From NCBI GenBank assembly GCA_964467935.1, contig CAYYKK010000228.1, positions 1 through 12,247 of the forward strand: DNA of 12,247 bases. Reading direction: 5' to 3'. Below, piece after piece: positions 1 to 7,155 of the stretch; the stretch's first letter is position 1; the number at the start of each line of letters is the position of its first letter. Both the position numbers and the translations under genes were made by a program. The notes under the pieces are model-generated. The model saw nothing but the letters and a program-made list of their open reading frames with translations, was not told the origin of the DNA and did not search any database. Source of the DNA: CAYYKK01 sp964467935 (GTDB lineage: Bacteria; Myxococcota_A; Polyangia; Polyangiales; Polyangiaceae).

Positions 1-2
1 AA

Positions 3-1838
3 GTGCGCATCGACGACCTCGCGTTCTACGCGGGGCGCACGGTGCTCGTTCCCATCGTCGCCGAGAAGGCGTGCCTTCGCTGCCACGCGACGAGCGAGGC
101 CGATCCCTTCTCTCGCTGCCGCGTCGCGAGCCTGGCGAAGGAGGGCGATCACGCGCCGTCGGTGTGCTTCGACGAGCACCAGGAGTCGCTCCCCTCCGAG
201 ACGACCGACACGGGCGGGCGCCCGCTCGCTCCTCGCCCGCGCGGCCCGAGCGATCGCGGGCGGAGCGGACGCGGCGCCCCCGCCCCTGCGCTGCCGAAGA
301 GCGGCGTCTGCGCCGAGCAGCACTTCCCCGATCGCCCCGAGGCATGGGAGGCCGCGCGCGAGGCTGCCATTCGCGTCCCGTGGGTCGGGCCCGGCGCCGG
401 CAAGAGCAGCGCGCTCGGCTGGCTCGGCGTGGGGGCGGCGGCGGCTCTCCTCGGCTACGCGGCGTCTCGCGGCGCCTCCGCGCTCCGCGGGCGGCGGCGC
501 GCGGCGAAGCAGGTACCGGCGGTCCGCGCGGCCGAGCGCAAGCGCCTGCCGATCATCGACACCTCGACGTGCCTCGGCTGCTACGCGTGCGTCGACGTCT
601 GCCCGTACGGCGTGCTCGAGGTCGAGAAGTACGTCGCCGTCGTCGCGCGCCCCGAGGCGTGCTGTGGCCTGCTCCTCTGCGAGCAGAAGTGCCCCAACGG
701 CTCGCTCAAGGTCACCGAGGGCGAGGTGGTCGCCGATCGACCGCGGATCTCCGCCTCGCTCGAGAGCCTCGACGTCCCAGGCCTGTACCTCGGCGGCGAC
801 GTCACCGGCTTGCCCCTCATCAAGAACGCGATCCTGCAGGGCGCGCAGGCCGCCTCCGAGGCGTTCGCGAGCCTCGGCGCGCGGCCCGCCGCGAGCAGCG
901 CGGCGGTCGATCTCTGCATCGTCGGCGCCGGGCCGAGCGGCATCAGCGCCGCGCTGCGCGCGCAAGAGCTCGGCGCGAGCTACGTCGTGCTCGAGCAGGG
1001 CAACGTCGCCGAGAGCATCCGGAGCTTCCCTCGCGGCAAGCTGGTGTTCGATCAGCCCCTCGAGCTGCCCCTGACGGGCAAGCTCTGGCTGGAGGAGTCG
1101 ACCAAGGAGGAGCTGCTCTTGCATTGGATGCGCATCGTCCGGCGCGAGAAGCTCGAGATCCGCGAGGGCGAGCGCGTGACCGACGTGGAGCGCGAGCCGA
1201 GCGGCGCCTTCACCGTCCGCTCGACCACGGTCGACGGCCGCTCCTCCCTCGTGCGCGCGCGCACCGTCCTGCTCTGCATCGGCAAGCGCGGCACGCCTCG
1301 CAAGCTCGCCGCGTCGGTCCCCGAGGATCTCGAGGCGTTCGTGCACTACCATCTCGCCGACGCGCGGACGTTCGCGGGCGCCCGCGTCGTCGTCGCCGGC
1401 CTCGGCGACTCGGCGATGGAGGCCGCCATCGCGCTCGCGGCCGCGGGCCGGGGGGATCAGCCGACCTCGGTCACAATCGTCCACCGTGGCGCTACTTACT
1501 CTCGTGGCCAGCCCCGCAACATCGAGGAGATCGAGCGACTTCGCCGCGCCGGGCGCCTCACCGTCCTGTTCGACAGCGAAATCGTCGCGCTCGCTCACGC
1601 GGGGCGGACCGCGGAGACGCGCGGGGACGGCGCCACGCCGGCTCACTTCGCCACGATCCGCGGTCCCGGGGGGCGCGCGAGAGACGTCCCCTTCGACGCG
1701 CTCTTCGTGCTCGTGGGCAACATCGCCCCGTGGGACACGCTCGCCAAGTTCGGAGTACGCCCCGTCGGGCAGGCTCCTCACGTCGCGGGGGATTCGGCCC
1801 CGTTCGCGGCCGTCGATGCCGAGAGGATGACGAAATGA
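3..1838 (+). CDS. Fe-S and FAD/NAD(P)-binding oxidoreductase, 5' partial
   Basis: This is a thioredoxin-reductase-like flavoprotein joined to a ferredoxin-type domain and a membrane segment, presumably moving electrons between NAD(P)H, FAD and Fe-S centres. In order it shows a CLRCH haem-c-type motif (residues 24-28), a low-complexity P/R/G stretch, a hydrophobic segment (about 135-155), and Fe-S cysteines C190, C193, C196 and C200 followed by C220/C221, C226 and C230. A 'VPGLYLGGDVTG' segment (258-269) follows, then an FAD dinucleotide motif (VGAGPSG, 307-313) and a second Rossmann motif (GLGDSA, 466-471). The frame is open to the window edge and the first codon is a GTG at nt 3, so the real start may be upstream, possibly with more haem motifs. 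The stop overlaps the next start (ATGA). The family call is firm; the substrate is unknown. The GD segment before the GxGxxG motif is odd. Confidence 0.85.
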   Translation: MRIDDLAFYAGRTVLVPIVAEKACLRCHATSEADPFSRCRVASLAKEGDHAPSVCFDEHQESLPSETTDTGGRPLAPRPRGPSDRGRSGRGAPAPALPKSGVCAEQHFPDRPEAWEAAREAAIRVPWVGPGAGKSSALGWLGVGAAAALLGYAASRGASALRGRRRAAKQVPAVRAAERKRLPIIDTSTCLGCYACVDVCPYGVLEVEKYVAVVARPEACCGLLLCEQKCPNGSLKVTEGEVVADRPRISASLESLDVPGLYLGGDVTGLPLIKNAILQGAQAASEAFASLGARPAASSAAVDLCIVGAGPSGISAALRAQELGASYVVLEQGNVAESIRSFPRGKLVFDQPLELPLTGKLWLEESTKEELLLHWMRIVRREKLEIREGERVTDVEREPSGAFTVRSTTVDGRSSLVRARTVLLCIGKRGTPRKLAASVPEDLEAFVHYHLADARTFAGARVVVAGLGDSAMEAAIALAAAGRGDQPTSVTIVHRGATYSRGQPRNIEEIERLRRAGRLTVLFDSEIVALAHAGRTAETRGDGATPAHFATIRGPGGRARDVPFDALFVLVGNIAPWDTLAKFGVRPVGQAPHVAGDSAPFAAVDAERMTK

Positions 1839-3343
1839 AAGCCAGCAACATGGGTCTCTTGGCCGTGGTCGGGATGATGTCGGTCGGCGCGACCGTCTAC
1901 GGGGTCACGCCGCCCGGCGGCTTCCACACGGCGATCCAGGCCGAGCCGAGCGACGCGGTCGCCGCCGCCTCGTCCACCGCGGCGCCGCTCGGTGGCGCAA
2001 CGACCCAAGACTCCCCGAGCCAGTTCACCGCCGGCACCGGCGTGCTCCTCGACGCCCGCCTCGGGAACGCGAAGCTCCTGAAGAACGCGCAGGGCGAGAC
2101 GTTCGTCGCCGTCGAGGTGCGCGCGGGCGACACGAAGTCGTCCGCGCCCCCTCCCGTGAGCATGGCGATCGTCATCGACAAGTCGGGCTCGATGCGCGGG
2201 ACACGAATTCAAAACGCGCTTTCTGGCGCGGTGGCCGCCGTCGAGCAGCTGCACGACGGCGACAGCGTCGCGGTCGTCGCGTTCGACACGCGCCCGGACG
2301 TGGTCGTCCCCCTCACGCAGATCGCGCCGGGCACCCGAGAGCGGATCCTCAGCGACATCCGCGGCATCCAGCTCGGCGGAGACACGTGCATCTCGTGCGG
2401 CATCGAAGAGGGTCTCGGCGAGCTCAAGAAGAACCGCGGCGACGTCGAGCGCATGCTCGTGCTCTCCGACGGCGACGCGAACAACGGCGTCCGAGACGTG
2501 CCGGGCTTTCGGAGCATCGGCGAGCGCGCCCAGGCGCAGGGCGTGAGCGTGACCACCATCGGCGTCGACGTCGACTTCAACGAGAAGCTGATGACCGCGA
2601 TCGCGACCTCGTCGAACGGCCGGCACTACTTCGTGGAGAACGACAGCGGGCTCGCCGCGGTCTTCGCCGAAGAGGCGTCGTCGCTCGGACAGTCGGTCGC
2701 CGCCGGCGCGTCGGTGGACTTCGATCTCTCGCCCGGCATCGAGCTCGTCCAGGTGTTCGACCGCAACTTCACTCGCTCGGGCGGGCGCGTCAGCGTGCCG
2801 CTCGGCAGCTTCGCGCGCGGCGAGGTGAAGACCGTGCTGCTCAAGGTGCGCGTGCCCAGCTCGAGCGACGCGACGGTGCCGATCACGGAGGTCAAGTTGA
2901 CCTACCGCGATCTCGCGACGAGCGAGGACGCGACCGCCTCGGGCGATCTCGCGGCGGAGCTCGTGGCCGACGCCAAGGACGTCGGAGAGCTCGACCCGGT
3001 CGTGGCCGATCGGGTCCAGCGCAGCCAAACGGCCGCGGCCCTGCGCGAGGCGAACAACCTCTTCTCGCTCGGCAAGGTCGAGGAGGCGCGCAAGCGACTG
3101 CAAGACCAGCGGGCAGAGCTCCAGACGATCGCGCCCTCCGCCACGAAGGCCGCGCCGGCGGCGAAGGCGAAGGCCGTGGGCGACGACTTCGCCAAGCAGG
3201 ACGCCGCGCTCGATCAGGCCGAGCAGGGCTTCGCCAGCCCGCCGCCTTCGAACCCGGCGAGCCCCGCGCCCGCCGCGCCCGACCGCCAGCAGCGCGTGAA
3301 CCAGAAGCGCAACGAGGAGAACTCGTTCCGAATGGGCTTCTGA
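1835..3343 (+). CDS. exported VWA-domain protein
   Basis: A 502-residue protein with an N-terminal hydrophobic segment (about 7-23, signal peptide or anchor), an Ala/Ser/Thr-rich spacer and a von Willebrand factor A domain from about 105 to 290. The metal-ion-dependent adhesion site is complete: DKSGS (D115, S117, S119), T184, and D212 within LSDGD. A beta-rich region follows (about 300-400), then a helical TPR-like segment and a Pro/Ala-rich charged tail. Such domains bind protein partners through a divalent metal. The ATG is chosen for its 4-bp overlap with the upstream stop and an AGAGGA Shine-Dalgarno sequence seven bases away. The overlap implies translational coupling to the oxidoreductase. 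Two cysteines (C185, C188) flank the MIDAS loop, which is unusual. The partner is unknown. Confidence 0.9.
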   Translation: MKASNMGLLAVVGMMSVGATVYGVTPPGGFHTAIQAEPSDAVAAASSTAAPLGGATTQDSPSQFTAGTGVLLDARLGNAKLLKNAQGETFVAVEVRAGDTKSSAPPPVSMAIVIDKSGSMRGTRIQNALSGAVAAVEQLHDGDSVAVVAFDTRPDVVVPLTQIAPGTRERILSDIRGIQLGGDTCISCGIEEGLGELKKNRGDVERMLVLSDGDANNGVRDVPGFRSIGERAQAQGVSVTTIGVDVDFNEKLMTAIATSSNGRHYFVENDSGLAAVFAEEASSLGQSVAAGASVDFDLSPGIELVQVFDRNFTRSGGRVSVPLGSFARGEVKTVLLKVRVPSSSDATVPITEVKLTYRDLATSEDATASGDLAAELVADAKDVGELDPVVADRVQRSQTAAALREANNLFSLGKVEEARKRLQDQRAELQTIAPSATKAAPAAKAKAVGDDFAKQDAALDQAEQGFASPPPSNPASPAPAAPDRQQRVNQKRNEENSFRMGF

Positions 3344-3377
3344 TCGCCGACCGAGCGATGAGGAAGCCTTGATCCAT

Positions 3378-3393
3378 GGGGCACCGATGCCCC
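3378..3393. terminator. hairpin after the VWA gene, possible terminator
   Basis: A perfect 6-bp stem GGGGCA/TGCCCC with a CCGA loop lies 34 bases after the VWA stop codon. There is no T-run, so it may be a factor-dependent terminator or an mRNA 3' end. It would separate the first two genes from the next gene. Confidence 0.35.
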
Positions 3394-3451
3394 TGTGAGA
3401 GGGCCTCGTCCAAGGTGGTTTCGAGCGATTTCGCGGCGTCCATCAGGCGGC

Positions 3452-4549
3452 ATGCGCGTTGCTCCACCCCGTCGCGTGCACCTCCTCGCCGCCGCTCGCC
3501 GCCACTTGCTCGCGCCGTTCGCCCTCCTCTCGCTCGGCGCAGTCACCCTGCCGGCCTGCATGACCGGTCCCGGCGCGCAGAGCTCCGACGTGAAGGCGAA
3601 GAAGCTCTGGTGCGCGCCCATCCAAGCGTGCGACGCGGACCTGCCGGATCTCGGCCCTGCGCGGGGCTTCCGACACTTCGGATCGAAGCTCGCCGCGGCC
3701 CAGTTCGCGAATCACCGCGGAAGAGACATGTTCTACAACCCCGGCGACGACGTCTGGGTCATGGCGAAGTTCGCCTACGGCGTGACGGACAAGGATCTCG
3801 AGGACGAGGACGTCGACGTCTACCTCGATCGCGGCTGCGGCGGCTCGTGGGAGTACCTCGACACCGTCCGGACGAGCGACGGGCACCAGAACCCCACCAT
3901 CGAAGGGGTCGCGGACTCGGGCGGTCGCGTCTTCTTCCGCGTCCCGAGCGAGGTGAAGCTCGAGCCAGGCCGCCATCGGTTCGAGCTCGTCGTCGCCGGC
4001 GACCACACGCACACGCCCGTCTTCGTCGACATCGTCCCGCGCGGCGAGCCGATCGTGGTGAGCGACGTCGACGGCACGCTGACGAGCTCGGAGAACGCGG
4101 AGTTCGGCGCGCTCCTCACCGGCTCCCTCCCCGACACGCACGACGGCGCCCCCGAGGTGCTCCAGACGCTGGCCGACAAGGGCTACCGCGTCCTCTACCT
4201 CACCGCCCGCCCGGAGTACCTGCTCGGCCGCACGCGCGAGTTCCTCGATCAGCACGGCTTCCCGCAGGGCATCGTCCACACGACGCTGACGATGACCGGC
4301 ACGACGGGCGACGGCGCGCGCGCCTACAAGACCGCCGAGCTCCAGGCCGTCGGGCAGCGCGGGCTCGTCCCTGCGTGGGGCTTCGGCAACCGCGACTCGG
4401 ACGCCCAGACCTACACCACGATCGGCATCCGGCCTGCGAGCCACTGCGTCCTCTACCAGTGGGACGATCCGGGGCTCGGCTGCCAGCGCATCGAGTCGTA
4501 CCAGGATCTCCTCGGCGAGATCGAGGCGCTCGCTCCGGTGTGCCAGTAG
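3452..4549 (+). CDS. lipoprotein with LNS2-type HAD phosphatase domain (lipin/PITP-like)
   Basis: A 365-residue predicted lipoprotein with a long N-terminal signal ending in LPAC (C36). A beta-rich domain with acidic patches follows (about 60-195), then a HAD-superfamily catalytic domain resembling the LNS2 domain of lipins and PITP/Nir proteins. HAD motifs are visible in order: DVDGT (D205 nucleophile, D207 acid/base), T251 in YLTARPE, K293, and GNRDSD (D315, D317). The family's known reaction is dephosphorylation of phosphatidic acid; catalysis here is inferred from intact motifs. Being a lipoprotein, it would act outside the cytoplasm. I chose ATG 3452, preceded by AGG four bases upstream, over a GTG at 3395 that would bury the signal sequence behind extra arginines. 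About 60 bp separate it from the next gene. Confidence 0.85.
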   Translation: MRVAPPRRVHLLAAARRHLLAPFALLSLGAVTLPACMTGPGAQSSDVKAKKLWCAPIQACDADLPDLGPARGFRHFGSKLAAAQFANHRGRDMFYNPGDDVWVMAKFAYGVTDKDLEDEDVDVYLDRGCGGSWEYLDTVRTSDGHQNPTIEGVADSGGRVFFRVPSEVKLEPGRHRFELVVAGDHTHTPVFVDIVPRGEPIVVSDVDGTLTSSENAEFGALLTGSLPDTHDGAPEVLQTLADKGYRVLYLTARPEYLLGRTREFLDQHGFPQGIVHTTLTMTGTTGDGARAYKTAELQAVGQRGLVPAWGFGNRDSDAQTYTTIGIRPASHCVLYQWDDPGLGCQRIESYQDLLGEIEALAPVCQ

Positions 4550-4608
4550 TCGGCGCGCCTCGGCGCGTTCGCCTCGACGGGGGCGCGCGACTCGCGTCTA
4601 CTCGACGC

Positions 4609-6180
4609 ATGACGATGCGCGCGATGTGGGGGGCAGGCGCCGCGCTCGCGATCCTCGCATGCGCCCCGGGATGCGGAGGCGGCGCGGGCGGCGCGGGCGG
4701 ATCCGGCGCGAGCGGGTCGAGCGGCACGAGCCCCTCCGGTGCGTCGACCGGCACGTCGAACGGCACGAGCGGCAGCGCCGGCGTGGGCGGCGGGATGCCC
4801 GCGCCCACGTGCGCGCCTCCCAAGGATCCCTTCGACACCTCGTCCCCCACGACCGTCGTCGGCGATGGCACCGCCGCGAGCTGCACCGAGCCCGCCCTCG
4901 ACGCGGCGATCGCGAAGGGCGGCGTCATCACGTTCTCGTGCGGCGCGGCCCCGGTGACCCTCACCGTCACGAGCGAGAAGGCGATCAAGACGGACACGAT
5001 CCTCGATGGCGGCGGAAAGATCACGCTGAGCGGCGGCGGCGCGACGCGCATCTTGCACGTCGCGAGCGCGTGGGATCAGACCTCTCCGCACGTCACCGTC
5101 CAGCACCTCTCCTTCGAGAAGGGCTTCACCACCGACGCGCCGAACACGAAGGCCACCGATCAGGGAGGCGCCGCGATCTTCCGCGAAGGCGGCTCGCTCG
5201 ACGTGATCGACTGCCACTTCACCGACAACCACTGCGCGTCGACCGGGCAGGACGTGTCCGGAGGCGCGATCACGTCGCAAGGCATCGGCGAGACGGTGAT
5301 CGTCGGCAGCACGTTCACGGGCAACTCCGGCTCGAACGGCGGCGCCGTCGGCAACCTGGGCGACATCCTCACGGTGACGAACTGCGCGTTCGACGGCAAC
5401 GCCGCGACAGGCACCGACGGCAACCCCGGCAACGGCGGCAACGGCGGGGCGATCGTCTTCGACGGCGCGATGACCACGATGACGATCTGCGGCTCGACCT
5501 TCACCCACAACACCGCGGGCGCGCAGGGCGGCGCGATCTTCCGCGTCGCCTACACCGACGAGCCCACCACGATCGATCGATCCACGTTCGACTCGAACGC
5601 GGCAGACGCCAAGGTCGGCCTCGCCGGCGCGCTCTACTTGGAGAACACGACGATCGCGATGACGGCGTCGACCGTGTCGTCGAACTCGGCGCACTACGGC
5701 GGCGGGCTGTGGATCGGTCACGCCGCGGTCGCGCAGATCGAGAACGTCACGTTCGCCGACAACGTCGCCGATCAGGGCGGCGGGCTCTGGGTCGCCGATG
5801 CCGTGCAAGGCTCGCTCCTCAACTGCACGCTGTCCGGCAACCACACGACGCAGGGCGGGTATGCGCCGGGCGTCTTCTCGATCAACGCCGCGCTCGCGCT
5901 CACGAACTGCATCGTGTCGGGCGGCGGCTGCAAGGACACGCCCCTCTCGGCGGGCGGCGCGAACCTGCAGTTCCCCGACGGCGGCGCGCCCTGCGCGGCC
6001 GGGGCGATCGCGCAAGATCCGATGCTCGGGCCCCTCCAAGACAACGGCGGCCCGACCAAGACGATGGCGCCCGCGACCGGGAGCCCCGCGATCGGCAAGG
6101 GCGCCGGCTGCCCGGCGACCGATCAACGCGGCAAACCCCGCCCTTCGGCGTGCACGCTCGGCGCCTACGAGCCGGGCTGA
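4609..6180 (+). CDS. beta-helix lipoprotein with choice-of-anchor Q-like C terminus
   Basis: A 523-residue surface or outer-membrane protein. A short signal sequence leads to candidate lipidation cysteines C18 or C22, followed by a Gly/Ser/Thr-rich linker up to about residue 62. The body is a right-handed parallel beta-helix: repeated turns of the type GGAIxx or GGGLWxx alternate with STFxxN or CxFxxN strands, each about 25-35 residues, as in Pel/polymorphic outer-membrane-protein-like repeats. The C terminus (DPMLGPLQDNGGP, then SPAIGKG and DQRGKPRP) matches the conserved end of choice-of-anchor Q beta-helix proteins. Such folds act as adhesins or polysaccharide-binding or -cleaving proteins; no catalytic residues are identifiable here. 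ATG 4609 is used although no clear Shine-Dalgarno is seen; ATG 4615 is an alternative. Confidence 0.85.
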   Translation: MTMRAMWGAGAALAILACAPGCGGGAGGAGGSGASGSSGTSPSGASTGTSNGTSGSAGVGGGMPAPTCAPPKDPFDTSSPTTVVGDGTAASCTEPALDAAIAKGGVITFSCGAAPVTLTVTSEKAIKTDTILDGGGKITLSGGGATRILHVASAWDQTSPHVTVQHLSFEKGFTTDAPNTKATDQGGAAIFREGGSLDVIDCHFTDNHCASTGQDVSGGAITSQGIGETVIVGSTFTGNSGSNGGAVGNLGDILTVTNCAFDGNAATGTDGNPGNGGNGGAIVFDGAMTTMTICGSTFTHNTAGAQGGAIFRVAYTDEPTTIDRSTFDSNAADAKVGLAGALYLENTTIAMTASTVSSNSAHYGGGLWIGHAAVAQIENVTFADNVADQGGGLWVADAVQGSLLNCTLSGNHTTQGGYAPGVFSINAALALTNCIVSGGGCKDTPLSAGGANLQFPDGGAPCAAGAIAQDPMLGPLQDNGGPTKTMAPATGSPAIGKGAGCPATDQRGKPRPSACTLGAYEPG

Positions 6181-6191
6181 TTCGTCAGCCT
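6174..6191. terminator. UUCG-loop hairpin at the beta-helix gene stop
   Basis: GGCTGA-TTCG-TCAGCC forms a perfect 6-bp stem (plus one flanking G-T pair) with a UUCG tetraloop, overlapping the stop codon of the beta-helix gene. It lies in the 73-bp gap between convergent genes and could act on both strands. There is no T-run. An alternative 6-bp stem TTCGTC/GACGAA (6181-6198) competes with it. Confidence 0.4.
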
Positions 6192-6253
6192 CGACGAACG
6201 GCGCTCGGCCTTCCCGTCGACCTCCTCTCGCGTGACGCCGCTCGACGCGGTGA

Positions 6254-6865
6254 TCAGCGCTTCTTCTTCGGCGTGAAGCGCACCGAGTAGCTCACCGTCG
6301 TCGTGCCGCCCTTCGGCTTCTCGAAGTCGATCGCCTCGAACGCCGCGATCATGCACTCCTTGAACCCCTCGCCCTTCAGCGCGGTGCGTGCGTGGCTCGT
6401 CGTCGCCTTGCCGCCCGCGCGATCGATGTGGAGGTCGAGGCCGAAGTCGCCGCCCTTCTTCGGGTCGTCGACCTTCGCGAAGCACTTCTTGAAGTCATCC
6501 ATGTGCGGCTCGACGCTGCGGTGGATGGGCGCCTTCTCGGAGGCGTCGTTCTTGCCGCCGCCGACGTGCATCCCGATGTTCTTCACGTCCACGTCCGGGA
6601 GCGGCTCGTCGCTGGTCGGCGCGGCTGCGGCCGATCCGGAGGCCGCTGGCGCGGCGCTCGGCGCTGCGGAGGCGGAGGTGTCGGGCGCCGGCGCGCTCGA
6701 CGCGCTCGCGGCCGGGGCGCTGGTCGGAGGGGGCGCGTCGAGCGCCGAGGTCACGGCGGGCGCGCTCGACGCGGCGCTCGGTTTCGCGGGGCTCGACGAG
6801 CAAGCCGAGAGGAGGATCAGAAGGACGCCCGGGGCCGCCGTACGGATCAGCATCGGGCGCGGCAT
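6254..6865 (-). CDS. small lipoprotein with AgmX/PglI-like C-terminal domain
   Basis: A 203-residue predicted lipoprotein. The N-terminal region LLILLSAC ends at the lipidation cysteine (C22 from this start), followed by about 70 residues of Ala/Pro/Ser linker typical of myxobacterial lipoproteins. The C-terminal 100 residues match the general pattern of the AgmX/PglI family, a TonB-C-like domain linked to motility in Myxococcus. A helix with a single Cys (FKKCF) precedes GxxGLDLHID, then a second Cys (FKECM) and a closing beta strand near TVSYSVRF. The role is unknown; family membership is probable rather than certain. The start is ambiguous: ATG 6865, ATG 6853 or TTG 6886, none with a clear Shine-Dalgarno. 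The gene converges on the beta-helix gene and diverges from the fluoride transporter. Confidence 0.75.
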   Translation of the reverse strand: MPRPMLIRTAAPGVLLILLSACSSSPAKPSAASSAPAVTSALDAPPPTSAPAASASSAPAPDTSASAAPSAAPAASGSAAAAPTSDEPLPDVDVKNIGMHVGGGKNDASEKAPIHRSVEPHMDDFKKCFAKVDDPKKGGDFGLDLHIDRAGGKATTSHARTALKGEGFKECMIAAFEAIDFEKPKGGTTTVSYSVRFTPKKKR

Positions 6866-6908
6866 AGCAGGCGCGGCGCCGCGCAACCAAGTCTAACGCG
6901 CGACCTCG

Positions 6909-6938
6909 TTGACAGGACCGCTCGCGGCGAGACACACT
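6909..6938 (+). promoter_or_regulatory. probable promoter of the fluoride transporter
   Basis: A perfect TTGACA -35 hexamer lies at 6909-6914. A weak -10 (CACACT, 6933-6938) sits 18 bases downstream. Initiation near 6945 would start the transcript just before the riboswitch aptamer, which supports the assignment. The -10 match is poor. Confidence 0.5.
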
Positions 6939-6956
6939 CGCGCTTCCAGTCAGGAT

Positions 6957-7008
6957 GGCGGTGGAGTCCGCCGACAACCGCGACGCTGCCGTCGCCAATG
7001 ACTCCTAC
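6957..7008 (+). promoter_or_regulatory. fluoride riboswitch (crcB motif)
   Basis: All elements of the fluoride aptamer are present in order. The 5' block GGCGGTGGAGTCCGCC (6957-6972) closely matches the family's GGCGATGGAGTTCGCC-type start. Pseudoknot: GGCG (6957-6960) with CGCC (6969-6972). Stem P1: GGAGT (6963-6967) with ACTCC (7001-7005). A further hairpin: GCGAC (6980-6984) with GTCGC (6991-6995) and a 6-nt loop. The joining sequence CAATGAC (6996-7002) and the trailing CCTAC (7004-7008) are also typical. These riboswitches bind a Mg-fluoride cluster and turn on fluoride-export genes, and the gene downstream is a CLC-F-like transporter. The released 3' strand of P1 could pair with AGGAG repeats at 7034-7041, a possible expression switch (inference). 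No clear terminator was found in the leader (7009-7155). Confidence 0.88.
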
Positions 7009-7155
7009 GCAGTCGTCGACCCCACCCATCGAGAGGAGGAGCGACGCCGTAGGATCTCTCGTGAGCCCTCCGGCGCCGCTGAGGAGAATGGCCCACGTGC
7101 ACCCGATCGAATCGGCCCCGAGCTCCGCGGTCTCGCTCGCCCCGTCGAGGGCGTC

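Noticed and set aside
3395..3451. GTG 3395 as start of the LNS2 lipoprotein
   Set aside because: It would add 19 Arg-rich residues ahead of the signal sequence and has no good ribosome-binding site; ATG 3452 fits better.
4453..6126. 557-codon minus-strand frame opposite the beta-helix gene
   Set aside because: Arg/Ala-rich translation with no recognisable motif; an antisense shadow of a clear beta-helix gene in GC-rich DNA.
6182..6253. Small gene between the convergent genes
   Set aside because: No start with a ribosome-binding site and no coding bias; only hairpins are visible.
6955..7155. N-terminal extension of the CLC transporter from ATG 6955
   Set aside because: The stretch contains the fluoride aptamer, is hydrophilic and poorly biased at third positions, and the ATG has no properly spaced ribosome-binding site.
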